Below, piece by piece: positions 11,162 to 21,924 of a stretch of 64,000 nucleotides of DNA. A program made the position numbers and the translations under genes. The number at the start of each line of letters is the position of its first letter. The first letter of the stretch is position 1. The notes beneath the pieces were generated by a model. The model saw nothing but the letters and a program-made list of their open reading frames with translations. It was not told where the DNA came from and made no database searches. This stretch comes from Diabrotica undecimpunctata (Eukaryota; Arthropoda; Insecta; Coleoptera; Chrysomelidae), in the NCBI RefSeq assembly GCF_040954645.1, contig NC_092806.1, positions 115,364,458-115,428,457 of the forward strand. The letters are read 5' to 3'.

Positions 11162-14100
11162 TTAAATTTTTATTTTAGAATCGTTTATAAACTTGATTAG
11201 AATATTATATATAGATTTGTCAGAATAAGATAACAGATTGCTGATGTTCACTGGTAGGCTAATATTGAGATCAATTAAATCTAGATATAGGCTTCGAGTC
11301 TGTTCCCTATGATCAGGACAATCGAAAAATAAGTGGTTCAAATCTCCGACAGATTTACCATCACAAGGACAGAAAGGGGTTTCATAGATTCCAATCCTAT
11401 GCAGATGCTCTGGAAAGAGGCCATGGTTAAGTTTTAACCGGGTTATTAACGAAGAATGTACTTTATTATAGTTAAAATTAAAATGGGGAATATTTTTTGG
11501 TAAGCATGGATGAATAGAAAAGTAATGGTTTCTTGAAGACTTCTGAACCTCTTTATATTTTGACATCCATCTTTCCCTGCCAATACTCCTGATAATAGAA
11601 AAAAGATCTTTAAAGTAGTAAAAATTTGTAATTTTTGATATCTCAGATGTATTTTTTGCCATACCATCCACTAATTCGTTTCCAATTACTCCATTATGTC
11701 CTTTAACCCAGAGTAAAGTAACTGTTTTTTTTGTGAATTTTAGATCATGTAATAATTTTTTGATATCAAGTATAATGGAGTTTTGAAAACTATCCAATGG
11801 ATGGCTACGAATAGCTTGTAATACTGCCTGAGAATCTGATACTATTACGATGTTCTCACAATAATTAGTGACACACCAAGTTAGTGCTTTCTGTATAGCA
11901 GCAGCCTCGGCTGTAAAAATAGAACAACATTCAGGAATTCGATATTTCTCAACATAATTGCTGTTTGAAACAAAAAAAGCGAAACCAGTACTTTCAACAG
12001 TTTTTGAACCATCTGTATAAATTATTGTTAAATCTTCCCCTAATTTGCTTAGTATGGATTTGAATATAATATTAGTTAAAATTGGCAAATCTGAATAAGA
12101 GGGCATTATAATGGTTGGTTTGTCTATCAGAACTTCAAAGTCTTGTATGTAAAAAGGAAATTTTGGGAGCTGTAATATATAAGATTGAAATGAATTCGTA
12201 TCGATAAAAGATTCTGCAAGAGGAGGAGAATTTTTTATTCTCCAATAAGAATTTGTTAAATTTTCTGTCAAAAGTAAACCTATTTTGTGAACCATAGTTG
12301 TATTAAACGATCTGTATGTTATTAGACGTTTGTTGGCTAACATTTGCCTACGTATGTGTAAAGGTGGTTCCTGGGCTTCTGCTAGAACTGCTTGGTTTGG
12401 TGAAGACATCATAGCTCCTAGACAAATTTTTATTGATTTAAATTGTATTCTGTCAAGAGTTAATAGATTTGTTTTGCATGTTGAACCGTAAAGAACACAG
12501 CCGTAATCCAGAATGGATCGTATGTAGGATCTATAAAACATTAAAGAGATATTTTGATCTGCACCCCATCTTTTTTTAGAAACGAAACGCAGAAGGTTAA
12601 TTCCACGCTCGCACTTTTGTTTTACGTACTTTATATGGCTGGACCACAAGAGTTTTTTATCTAGGATCATGCCTAGATACTTATACTCTTCTGCTAAGGG
12701 GAAATTATAATCACCTATCTGGCATTTGCCTGTGACTTTTTGTCTACGTCTAGTGAAACATACAATCGAAGATTTTTCTTGTGATATACTAAAACCCATT
12801 TGTTTCACCCACTTATCTAAGTTACTAAAGCTAAGTTTTAGATTCAACATACAATCTTCATAGGATTTATGGCTGGTATATAAACATATATCGTCTGCAT
12901 ATTGAATTATTTTGCATTTTTCATCCATCAAACCATGCAGATCTGCAGTATAAACATTAAATAATAAAGGACTTAGAATTGAGCCTTGTGGGAGACCGTT
13001 ATATAATATTCTTGGACCGTGTAATACATTTCTATGGTCCCGTAAGTATATTTTTCTATTCACATACAAATTTATTATATTTACAGATAATCTTTTATCG
13101 ATACCACACCCCACCATTTTTGAATATAATATATCCAAATCAACCACGTCATATGCACCCTTTAAATCTAGAAACAAACATAGCATAAATTCGTTTTTTG
13201 AAAAACAGAGTTGAATATCCGTAACTAAATGTATGAGAGCATCAATGGTACCTCGACCTCTACGAAATCCATACTGTGAGTAGGGAAAAACTGAACTACT
13301 TTCAATAAAATGTTCTAATCTAAATTTTATAAGCCTTTCAAAGGATTTTGTCACACATGATAATAGAGAAATGGGTCTATAAGATGATGGAAGTTCTGGG
13401 TTTAAGTTAAATTTGAGTAAAGGGCATATGATAATATTTTTTAAAGTATCGCAATATTCTTGTTTCAACCACCAACTATTAAAGATTTGTAAGAGAACAT
13501 CTTTGGCATTTGACGGCAATTTGTCCAATATCTTATAAGTAAAACCGTCCAAACCGGGGGCTGTATTTCTGCTTTTTTTTAGTGCGAAATCAAGTTCTGA
13601 AGGAGTAAAAGGTTTTGACATGGAATCTACACTAGTATTAAAACGAAAAAATTCTTTAATCCTACCAACATTACCAGAGGCAGATGAAGGTGTAAGTTGG
13701 TCTAACATCTGTTTAATGAGATTTTCAGAAAGTTGAGGTTTTTTGTTGTACTGATAGTTATTGGAAATTGATCTGACGGTTGACCATATTTTTGAAAGAG
13801 GTGTGCTTTTGTTTAGACTATTTAAAAAATTTATCCAACTACTTTTTTTCTTTGTTTTAAATAATCGTTTGGTTTGGGCTGCTATATTTTTATAGTTTAT
13901 GTAATTATTATAGTTACTTTGGGTTCGATACGCTTTCAATGCTTCTGATCGTTTTTTTATTATGAATGTACATTCCTCATCCCACCAATAAGGCCTTGGA
14001 ATTGAGGGAGTAAAAGGTTTTTTTATGGGCATAGATTTGGAAGCAGCTAGAGAGATAGTCTGAAAGAGTAGGGCTGTCTTCTCATCGTTAGAAAGATTAT

Positions 14101-14920
14101 TAGATGATAAAATTGTGGATAATTGTTTGTCTAAATCTGTCTGAAATAGCTTCCAGTCAGCGCGGCAATCGTTCCATTTTGTTGATGGATTAATTAGGAA
14201 AGAAGTAGGATTAATTTTAAGCTCTATTTTAATAGGAAAATGATCGGATCCCAATGTGTCGGGATATACTGACCAGTTTATACGATTTGTTAATGAGGCT
14301 GAGGTGATAGTCAAATCAACGGCAGAATGATTGCCACTCGCGGCGATTCTAGTAGGTGATCCGTCGTTTAGAGAAACTAATTCGAAAAAATCCATGCTTT
14401 CGACTAATATTCTACCATTACGGTCATCCGGGATCGGACCCCACATGTAATGGTGGGCATTAAAATCACCACAAAAAACTGTATTATTATAATCGAATTG
14501 TTCAAATAAATGTATCCAATCAGTCTTTTCTACTCTGATGTCAGATGGTTTATATATAGACACAAAAGATATATTAATTTTGTTAAGTAAGACTGCACAC
14601 ACTTCTATTCCGGTATTAAAATTATAGTTAATGTTAATTATTTGATAATCAATGCCCTTTAGTATGAAAATGCCTACACCGCCATAGCCACTTTCACGGC
14701 ATTTTGAAACAAAATTATACCCTTTTAATTTAAAGTCTATTTGGTTTTTCAACCAAGTTTCGGATAAAATTATAATATCTACATGAGAATTATTAATATA
14801 ATTTATGAGACTATCCCTATTACTTACTAACGATCTACAATTCCATTGTAAAATATTTAAGGAAGATTGAGTAAGTTGACTGTGCATTTGGAAATTAATA
14901 ATACGAGTGAATGCTTTCAT
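11162..14920 (-). CDS. I-like ORF2: endonuclease, reverse transcriptase and RNase H
   Basis: The frame is open to 14926 (a GTG), with the first ATG at 14920. Numbering from 14926, residues 1-236 are an APE endonuclease: QWNCRS, SETW (Glu56), GDFNAHH (Asp154, Asn156), VDLTIT (Asp204) and SDHF (Asp228, His229). RT spans about 450-760: GLDGFTYKIL, RPISLLSCVTK, FLDLKGAYDVV (Asp587), NGLPQGSILSPLLF and QYADDICLY (Asp678-679). RNase H lies at 968-1090: YTDGSK (Asp972), FTAEAAA (Glu1007), VSDSQAV (Asp1031) and NELVDGMAK (Asp1087). A C-terminal CPC...H...C cluster is at 1186-1203. Every catalytic residue I can check is present. The product would nick DNA and copy its own RNA at the target. No internal stop. 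Confidence 0.95.
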   Translation of the reverse strand: MKAFTRIINFQMHSQLTQSSLNILQWNCRSLVSNRDSLINYINNSHVDIIILSETWLKNQIDFKLKGYNFVSKCRESGYGGVGIFILKGIDYQIININYNFNTGIEVCAVLLNKINISFVSIYKPSDIRVEKTDWIHLFEQFDYNNTVFCGDFNAHHYMWGPIPDDRNGRILVESMDFFELVSLNDGSPTRIAASGNHSAVDLTITSASLTNRINWSVYPDTLGSDHFPIKIELKINPTSFLINPSTKWNDCRADWKLFQTDLDKQLSTILSSNNLSNDEKTALLFQTISLAASKSMPIKKPFTPSIPRPYWWDEECTFIIKKRSEALKAYRTQSNYNNYINYKNIAAQTKRLFKTKKKSSWINFLNSLNKSTPLSKIWSTVRSISNNYQYNKKPQLSENLIKQMLDQLTPSSASGNVGRIKEFFRFNTSVDSMSKPFTPSELDFALKKSRNTAPGLDGFTYKILDKLPSNAKDVLLQIFNSWWLKQEYCDTLKNIIICPLLKFNLNPELPSSYRPISLLSCVTKSFERLIKFRLEHFIESSSVFPYSQYGFRRGRGTIDALIHLVTDIQLCFSKNEFMLCLFLDLKGAYDVVDLDILYSKMVGCGIDKRLSVNIINLYVNRKIYLRDHRNVLHGPRILYNGLPQGSILSPLLFNVYTADLHGLMDEKCKIIQYADDICLYTSHKSYEDCMLNLKLSFSNLDKWVKQMGFSISQEKSSIVCFTRRRQKVTGKCQIGDYNFPLAEEYKYLGMILDKKLLWSSHIKYVKQKCERGINLLRFVSKKRWGADQNISLMFYRSYIRSILDYGCVLYGSTCKTNLLTLDRIQFKSIKICLGAMMSSPNQAVLAEAQEPPLHIRRQMLANKRLITYRSFNTTMVHKIGLLLTENLTNSYWRIKNSPPLAESFIDTNSFQSYILQLPKFPFYIQDFEVLIDKPTIIMPSYSDLPILTNIIFKSILSKLGEDLTIIYTDGSKTVESTGFAFFVSNSNYVEKYRIPECCSIFTAEAAAIQKALTWCVTNYCENIVIVSDSQAVLQAIRSHPLDSFQNSIILDIKKLLHDLKFTKKTVTLLWVKGHNGVIGNELVDGMAKNTSEISKITNFYYFKDLFSIIRSIGRERWMSKYKEVQKSSRNHYFSIHPCLPKNIPHFNFNYNKVHSSLITRLKLNHGLFPEHLHRIGIYETPFCPCDGKSVGDLNHLFFDCPDHREQTRSLYLDLIDLNISLPVNISNLLSYSDKSIYNILIKFINDSKIKI

Positions 14921-16247
14921 TGTCACTCGTCGCTAAATTATCCGTTTCTCTGTTATTACCTGTTTCTTCTAAATTATTAGAAATAAGTTTTCTTAATTCA
15001 TTTTCTAAATTGCATATAGGTTGAGATTGATTATTGGTATACATAAGTTGATTAATATGAGATGTGACAAGTAATATAAGTTTCTCTTTATAATCAATAA
15101 ATTCGTCCCTGTAGGGATTGGGTATTATAGGATTAGATTTAGGGGTAGGTCTTTTGATAGAAGTTGACGCAGAGGTATTGGGTAAAATTGGTGGAGAAGT
15201 TGCTTTACGTTTATTATTTGTAGAAATATGAATAGTTTTCCTTACCGGTTTATTTAATGTGAAATTAGGGACATTGTTAGACGAGGTAGGTAAACTGGGA
15301 AAATTGGAAGTGTTATTTAGAATAGAAAATCTATTATTAGTTATTATTTTTGCGTAACTTGGATTGTTATGTAATTGTTCTGCTTCTCTGAATGTTATAT
15401 TTTCTGATGCCATTATTGCTTTGATTTTCTTCTGTTTTTCGTATATTGGACATTTTCTAGACAACGAGGTGTGATCGTTGGTTTTACAATATATGCAATG
15501 ATTATTTTCATTACAAGTTTCTACAGTATGGGTGGTGTCTGTACATTTTTTACATCTACTGTCCTTAGATTTACATTGTTTTGAGGAGTGACCATATCTG
15601 AGACATTTATAGCATTGCACTACCGGGTGTATGTATGGATCTACTGAAAAGTTGCATAAATTAATTATTATGTTTTGTGGAACCTCGTTTCCCAAAAATT
15701 CTACAATTATCATTTGTCTTGGTACTAATTGAGTTGTGCCATCGTTGTTCGTTACTTTTCGTTGCATCCTTTGAACATTTACCACTTGTCTCTCGGATAT
15801 TATCGCATCCTTTAAATAATTCTCCGAAAAGAAAGTATCAACCATACGGACTATGCCTTTTCTATGTGTATAAAATTTTGGAATATAAGCTATAAGATCA
15901 TTTTTATTTATTAAATCATGATTTATTATTTTATTTGCTATAGAATAAGTTTTAAAAATGACTTTTACCCTATTAATGCCAACTGTTTTTATATCAAGTA
16001 CATCATTTTTAATGGACGAATCATTTAATAAAAAATGTCCTACCTTCATTGGAAATAACCTACCGATATTTTTATTTTTGTGTTCAATATATACAAAGAA
16101 TGGGGCCTTATCGCTGGGTTTATACCGGTTTTCAAAATCAATTAAAGTATTTACAGACCTGTTATCATCAATATTAGTTTTTTCAGACGTGTTTACGGAA
16201 TGTAATTCATCGGGCGGTCTATGACCTCCAATAGCATCTTCTTCCAT
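14895..16247 (-). CDS. I-like ORF1: gag-like nucleic-acid-binding protein
   Basis: 450 codons from an ATG at 16247. The C-terminal half holds three zinc knuckles: C212-C215-H220-C225 and C232-C235-H240-C245 (both CX2CX4HX4C), and C251-C254-H259-C266 (a wider last spacing). Upstream, residues 48-200 look like the folded RNA-binding region usual in gag-like ORF1 proteins (FFVYIEHKN, VKVIFKTYS, YIPKFYTHRKGIVR). After the knuckles a Ser/Asn/Pro-rich stretch (about 300-380) is probably disordered. The role, by family, is to coat element RNA and carry it back to chromatin with ORF2 protein. The last codons overlap the start of ORF2 in another frame, suggesting coupled reinitiation. Confidence 0.92.
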   Translation of the reverse strand: MEEDAIGGHRPPDELHSVNTSEKTNIDDNRSVNTLIDFENRYKPSDKAPFFVYIEHKNKNIGRLFPMKVGHFLLNDSSIKNDVLDIKTVGINRVKVIFKTYSIANKIINHDLINKNDLIAYIPKFYTHRKGIVRMVDTFFSENYLKDAIISERQVVNVQRMQRKVTNNDGTTQLVPRQMIIVEFLGNEVPQNIIINLCNFSVDPYIHPVVQCYKCLRYGHSSKQCKSKDSRCKKCTDTTHTVETCNENNHCIYCKTNDHTSLSRKCPIYEKQKKIKAIMASENITFREAEQLHNNPSYAKIITNNRFSILNNTSNFPSLPTSSNNVPNFTLNKPVRKTIHISTNNKRKATSPPILPNTSASTSIKRPTPKSNPIIPNPYRDEFIDYKEKLILLVTSHINQLMYTNNQSQPICNLENELRKLISNNLEETGNNRETDNLATSDNESIHSYY

Positions 16248-16390
16248 ACTTAGATTTTTTGGAATACCAAATTATGGGCCTAATTTGCACTAAACAAATT
16301 CACAAAATAACACAATAGCGATCACTATCAAACTCGCACCGACAGCAATATCAAAACAAACCGTTCTCTACGGCTATCGACTCGGGTATG
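16248..16390 (-). promoter_or_regulatory. 5' UTR and probable internal promoter of the I-like element
   Basis: 143 bp between the TSD and the ORF1 ATG, beginning CATACCCGAG on the minus strand. Drosophila I factor also begins with CATTACC and carries its promoter inside the transcribed 5' UTR. A similar internal promoter is inferred here by family, since a full-length copy inserted at a new place must bring its own promoter. No TATA box is needed or seen. Confidence 0.55.
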
Positions 16391-16403
16391 TACTGCAAGA
16401 CTT
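16391..16403. repeat. TSD, left (5') copy of the I-like element
   Basis: TACTGCAAGACTT, identical to 11077-11089. Confidence 0.9.
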
Positions 16404-17080
16404 ATAAAAGTAGAAATATGAGTTGCTGAATTTAAACGTACAGTAGTCATAGATGTCTTAAAGACGATTCACTTATAGAAGAATCATGTCGAAAATACCA
16501 CTTACGATTTTGTAAGATTGTATATATCGTAGATTTAACCCAGAGAGATTTATCCCCCAGGGAAATCAGCAAAATTTAAAGGAGGTTCAGGACAACTCAA
16601 TTGCCGAGTATTTGATGACATTTTCGTTAATATAAACTGTATTCATTTTACAGATTCCCAATCGTCAATAGAACCACGTGTAAGCCAAACAGGGTCGTAC
16701 TGATGTACGACCTATGTATAATATGATTTTTAAAAATATTTACTTTTGAAACTGTTAGTGTAAGAATTTCTTGAAATTGAATCATTATATCACAATTAAA
16801 CTAAACTCTAAAAAATAACACAACCACTAAATAACTTAACAATAACTATAACATAAATATAACACAATATATTAACTTAAAAATCAACACGATACAATTT
16901 GAATTCAAAATTATGGGAAGTTGGAATCTGTAACATGAGAATCTGTCTCGCTTAAGGTAATAAATTATATTTAATAGCCTCTTGACGAATGAGACGGCGA
17001 ATATCAACACGTGCTCATGTTTACTGATGGGAATTTGGTAAACGAATGAACCTTAGTACCTAAGCAAACCTATAGGTTTT
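16404..17080. other. No recognisable feature
   Basis: AT-rich spacer upstream of the I-like element. A short local palindrome (GGGTCGTACTGATGTACGACC at 16691-16711) is the only structure I noticed. Confidence 0.4.
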
Positions 17081-19450
17081 ATAGAAATTTTGCAGAAATT
17101 TCGGGGTGGTTTTTTAATTATTAACAATTGACTGTGAAAATGCGACTTTTATCAATTTTTGCCTACCATTAAAAAGGTCTATTTATACTTAAACATAAAT
17201 ATTTTATCTGTTATTAAATAAAAAAAAAACCTTCAAAATAGCGTATTCTAAAATTTTTCAAATTTCAAATTTGTTGCTCCAAAAACACCAAAAGAATGCA
17301 AACTCTTTAATTGGTTATAACTTTTTTAAAAAATAAGTGACACTTTTACGATTGATCTTAAGGATCTTATAGTGCTTATCAAACCCTTAAATTTTCAGCT
17401 TGATCCATCAATTAGTTTAAGAATTATTCAAATTGTTTAACACTGACATTTGTTCGTAATAAAATAATAATTCTACAATTCTACTGGTAAGGCAATAACT
17501 TTTTCATTTAATAAACACAAAAAAAAAATATTTTTATAGCCAAAAATTGTTTTGTAAATTTGAAAAAAAAAGGTATTTTGGGACAATTAAATAAAAATCA
17601 CAAATATTTTTTTTAATTGGCAGCATATTGTTTATTAGAAATAAAAAAACAAATTAGTATTATTTTAAAGAAAAGTACTTATTAGTTTTATTATTTAAAA
17701 GCAAAGCAATTTTACTACTTAAAAAATTTAAAAAACTACCAAAAAAAAATATAAATTCAAATTTCTAAAAGTCGCAATATCTCTGGTTCTAATCAAAGAA
17801 AATTTATTTATTTTTGAATTTGAAGTTATTTTTGGCATTTGTCATAAAAATACATTTAGTTAATTTGTGAATTATTTATTTAACGAAATAATTGGTTTAA
17901 ACAATTTAGAATAAATATTTATTTTGCAAAATTTGGCTTTCCTCTTATTATTACTAGTAGAAAAGATTAAGAAATAATAAGCAACCTAAATATTTATGTA
18001 CTACGGTTATAAATAATAACTTCTAACAATAAATTTTGCAAAACAAACTATTTTTTTATTTGAAAATCAAATCTATAGTGTTATTTTTTCTTAAATTATG
18101 CTTATTACTTATTATTACAATTACTTTGTCTTAAAAACACATAACACTTTATTTGTACTGTTTTTCAGTCAAGAAAAGTAATTGTAAAAAAATAAGCATA
18201 ATTCTTGAAAAATTAACACGTATTAATTTAATATTCAAATAAAAATTAATTTTTTTGTAACATTTATTTTTAAAAGATATTATTTATAACTAGAATACAT
18301 AAATATTTGTTACCCATCATTTTATAACCTTTTCTACTAATAATCATAATAGAAACCTAAAATTCTGCAAAATAAATGTTTATTTTAAATTGTTTACACA
18401 AATTACTTGGTTAAATAAACGATCCACAAATTAACAAATTGAATTATTATAATCTATGCAACGAGATAAACAAAAAAACCGGCAATTTTCGTTAATTCGA
18501 ACCGGAGATATTGCGACTTTTATAAATTTGAATTTATGAATCAGTTTTTGAAATAGTAAAATTGAGAAATAAAAGAGGCATACCTCGGATAGTAATGGTC
18601 GTAGTACATTGTATTTTTTTTAATTCGTGTAAAAATTCCAATGTTTCAAATAAAAAAACTAACTTCCTATATGTTGATGTGTCCGAGTTATTTTAAAGCT
18701 AAGCTTAAATTGACAGTACCTGTATTGTATTATACAATGTTTAAAATAAATTTTTTGGTTGTTAAATTACTTAATTTGATAAAATGATCCTTTCTTAGTC
18801 CAGTCGTCAGAGATTTGACCCCTAAAAATCACACGAACAAGCTGAATTTTGCAGAGAATATTAATTTTGGGACCCCAAAAAAAGATGCAAAAAAGTTTAC
18901 CACTTTTACCCCCGAGCTTCCCCTAAAACCCCCCTAGCAGGGGGTAAAAATACAAAAAAAATTGATTCACCAAGAATCTGTACACCGTAGAAAAATGTTT
19001 CAAATAAAAAATGTAGCTGAGACAATTTTAAACAAAAATGTTTATAAGCATTTTTTGTGTAGAATGGACCATACTCCTAGAAATAACGCATGAAGCGGCC
19101 GTCAATTTTGCATGTCAGTTACTTGCTCGAAATCAATGTTCAATAAAATTTGTATCAGCTCGACGGTAAAAATCGATATCTTTTGATCCAAATGTCCTAT
19201 CGACAAAAATCAAGATGCGTTTTAAAGGCAAAGAGTGCAGCTTTCGTATGCAGTTTTTTTTTTTTCAAAAATCGACTTTTGAAGCTCTTTTTGCAATAAT
19301 TAAGCAAAAATAACTTTTTTGTTACAAACTCTCATTTTAAAGGATTTTTTGTTTTCTCAGTAAAATTTTGTTGCTTTACCATATAATTTACCGGTCGTTA
19401 CCTTCAATGGAGATGTTGGTTCAAGGTGGTAGCAAATATGATTATAATAG
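17081..19450. repeat. AT-rich non-coding repeat block
   Basis: About 2.4 kb of low-complexity-leaning AT-rich DNA with many A and T runs and no protein motif. The left part contains the long imperfect palindrome described separately. The right part (18790-19390) changes character, with C-runs (ACCCCCGAGCTTCCCCTAAAA) and phrases such as ATCGATATCTTTTGATCC. It looks like the non-coding body of a repeated DNA element, but I cannot name the family. Confidence 0.4.
17735..18545. repeat. Long imperfect inverted repeat (about 2 x 400 bp)
   Basis: The left arm starts at about 17749 with ATAAATTCAAATTTCTAAAA and GTCGCAATATCTCTGGTTC. The right arm ends at about 18540 with the inverse (GAACCGGAGATATTGCGAC, then TTTATAAATTTGAATTTAT). 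Pairs remain colinear inward: GTTAATTTGTGAATTATTTA against its complement near 18420, AACAATTTAGAATAAATATT against one near 18385, and AATTATGCTTATT near 18093 against AATAAGCATAATT near 18198. The loop is centred at about 18150. The arms have drifted by substitutions and small gaps, so this is an old fold-back rather than a fresh duplication. Confidence 0.7.
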
Positions 19451-20460
19451 CTGCGTTCGTATTGACTTGTTACAGCCCTTTAATAAGCAGTTGTAGTGGA
19501 GACTAGAATATGTTAGTTGGGGTATCCCACCAAAAATAGGGACAAGAAAAAATCCAATCTAACAAAAAAAACTCAGGAAACTACTAAACTAGTAAAATGA
19601 GTTTCAAAACAAAACTGCTTGTTTAAATACAGAAAAGATAAATCCCTACCACAATTCCTGTGAATTCAATCTAACACTGACGAGCAGATTACCAACAAAC
19701 AATAAAATACAAAGTATAAATGTATACAAAGAGTACATAAGAAATAAACGAAAGAAATAAATGAAAATTTAAATTAATGAATAATGATTAAAGAGAATAT
19801 TTAGTTGAAAGCAAAATTGAGCGCCAATTATTTTTAGAAAAAAATAGTAAAACAAAACATGAAGAAAACAAATGAATAAAATCAGAAGAAATTGGAATTA
19901 ACTGGTTATTAAAAGAAAAATAATAAACATGTGACATTTATAACCTTACAATTGATACAATTTCCCTTTGCAATGGACAAGTAAAAAATCTGCACCGCCC
20001 CTGTATAATAACTTTCAAGTCATTTAATAGAAATTATGCAATAAATGAAAAAAGAGGAAGTATATGGTCTTCATAACATGCTATTCATCGAATTCTTTGT
20101 TACTCTACAATGGTCCAACAAAACCGAGTTGAATTATTGTTCTAAACCAGCCATCTGTTGCAGATTCCGCCATCCTTCATCATTAATAAACAATTAGAAC
20201 CAATAAATATATTGACATCTGCGATAAAAATAAAGCAAAGCATCTGGTATGCGGCAATAAGGAAGCTATACCTGTCCGGGCTATTTATTGCCAATGAGTA
20301 ATACATGTACTTCTGTGGGCATTTTAAGTAAAAGACTACATATTTCAGTCATCCAACCATTGAAAAGACTATCTGTTAGATAGCATTTAATTCCGATAAA
20401 AAATTGAGTTATATTTATATTTAGTCATATTTCATATATATAATAATTTGTATTAAAATA
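19451..20460. other. No recognisable feature
   Basis: AT-rich spacer between the palindrome block and the mariner. No coding motif, tandem array or strong inverted repeat seen. Confidence 0.45.
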
Positions 20461-20462
20461 TA

Positions 20463-21648
20463 CGCTGTGTCCGTAAAGTATGGAACAAATTCTTTTTTAG
20501 CTAAACAGAGCATTTTAAGAAATAATCCTGAAACACGTCGATTTTTGATTTTAATTTACCGTATTTTAAAATAATATTCTAATATACAGGGTGAATTACT
20601 TTCGAGTAATTACTCTAGCTGAGCTGATTCCAAAAATGTATCACATGTTTATTCAAATCGGTACAGGGTGGACAAAAATTACAATAGTTTTGTGTGTGTT
20701 CATAAAGTAACACGTTAATTAAATGAACAATATTATCAAAAATACTTATTGTCTAGAGGACAGAATATGATGAAATACATGACTTTATAAACTGCAGCTC
20801 TTGCTGTATTTGACAGTAACCCAAACGTTGTACAATTTCTTGTTGAAGCTTGTTTATTGTGTCTTGAGAAATATTGTTTATTGCTGTCCGAATTCTTTGT
20901 TGTAGTTCTTGAATATTTGCTGGTTTCGTTTGATACAGAATATTCTTCAGATGACCCCACATAAAATAATCCAAAGGATTGAAATCTGGTGACCTCGTTG
21001 GCCATTCAATAGGTCCACGTCTATCAATCCACCTGTTAGGAAAAATTTCATCTAGGTACCTTCTAACATCTACAGCATAATGTAGAGGTGCACCATCCTT
21101 TTGAAACCATAAACTTTCATGAAAACCTCCAGGATTACGTCTGCTGGGAAACAAATTACGTAAAGTAGGTACGAGATACCCCCTTAAAAACTTAAGGTAC
21201 GTTGCCCACTTTAAATTACCTTCACAAATATATAAAACATATATAAAACATTCACAAATACCAAAAATATTGTAGTACTAAACTGTCATTGAAAATTAAT
21301 AAATTACTAAACAGATAATGACATTATCAAAAACATAGCCTAATATGTGTCTTTTAAATTAATAAGAAATAATTTCTTTAATATTCTGTCCACTAGACAA
21401 TAAGTATTTTTGATATTGTTAATTTAACTAACGCGTTACTTTATGAGCACACACAAAACTATTGTATTTTTGTCCACCCTGTACCAATTTGAATCAACAT
21501 GTGATACATTTTTGGAATAAGCTCAGCTAGAGTAATCCGAAAATTGAGACAAAATGGGGGTGTTTTATTTAAAAAAATGACGGTGACGTCATTACTCGAA
21601 AGTAATTCACCCTATATATTATTTGTTCCATACTTTACGGACACAGTG
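20463..21648 (-). mobile_element. Internally deleted DD41D mariner with long TIRs
   Basis: A 1186-bp element flanked by TA dinucleotides (20461-20462 and 21649-21650). The outer TIR is CRCTGTGTCCGTAAAGTA continuing TGGAACAAAT at both ends. Inverted similarity continues inward for roughly 290 bp on each side, broken by arm-specific insertions, up to the shared CTTATTGTCTAGWGGACAGA. Two further blocks beginning AGGGTGAATTAC and ACAGGGTGGACAAAAAT sit at matching places in both arms. The interior keeps only the C-terminal part of a mariner transposase, so this copy cannot encode an enzyme. Confidence 0.85.
20753..21240 (-). pseudogene. Truncated DD41D mariner transposase, C-terminal half
   Basis: The minus-strand frame has LKWATYLKFLRGYLVPTLRN (upstream of 21154), SLWFQKDGAPLHYA with the second catalytic Asp, then RWIDRRGPIEWPTRSPDFNP and LDYFMWGHLKNILY. 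I count 41 residues between the Asp of KDGAPLH and that of LDYFMW, matching the DD41D (rosa-like) mariner group. The first Asp region and the DNA-binding domain are gone, apparently by internal deletion. The 3' end of the frame runs into the inner end of the long TIR. Confidence 0.85.
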
Positions 21649-21924
21649 TATATAGGAATCAGTTATGTAATGTTTACTTAGAATATTGTACTTATCCATC
21701 ATTACTTCGTATGAGAACTTCATATTCTAACAGAATTATTACAAAATTTAAGTTAGAAATATGTATAAAAATTTTTGTAAAGTATATTTGGATTGACCGT
21801 AACTTATCCAAAATAAACTAATATAGAGGAGGTAGATAAAAGAAAATCAGAACAAAGAAAAAATGAGGTACTGAAATTCACATGAAATCCTAAAATTTAC
21901 AAAAGTACATAATCAGGTGTCTGT
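21649..21924. other. Short spacer
   Basis: No feature recognised between the mariner and the following RT relic. Confidence 0.4.

Larger units (their letters stand above)
11090..16390 (-). mobile_element. Full-length I-like non-LTR retrotransposon
   Basis: A 5301-bp element bounded by a perfect 13-bp TSD (TACTGCAAGACTT at 11077-11089 and 16391-16403). On the minus strand it has a 143-bp 5' UTR starting CATACCCGAGTCGATAGCC, a 450-codon gag-like ORF1, an ORF2 of about 1250 codons overlapping ORF1 by a few codons, and a short 72-bp 3' UTR ending in a (CT)n(CA)n tail rather than poly-A. ORF1 with three CCHC knuckles and ORF2 with EN, RT and RNase H is the I-clade plan. No stop or frameshift breaks either ORF, so it could be autonomous. 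Exact clade placement needs a phylogeny. Confidence 0.92.

Noticed and set aside
12979..13188. Plus-strand frame inside the I-like element, and similar frames at 15677-15895 and 15958-16224
   Set aside because: Antisense shadows of ORF2 and ORF1, which have complete domain evidence on the minus strand.
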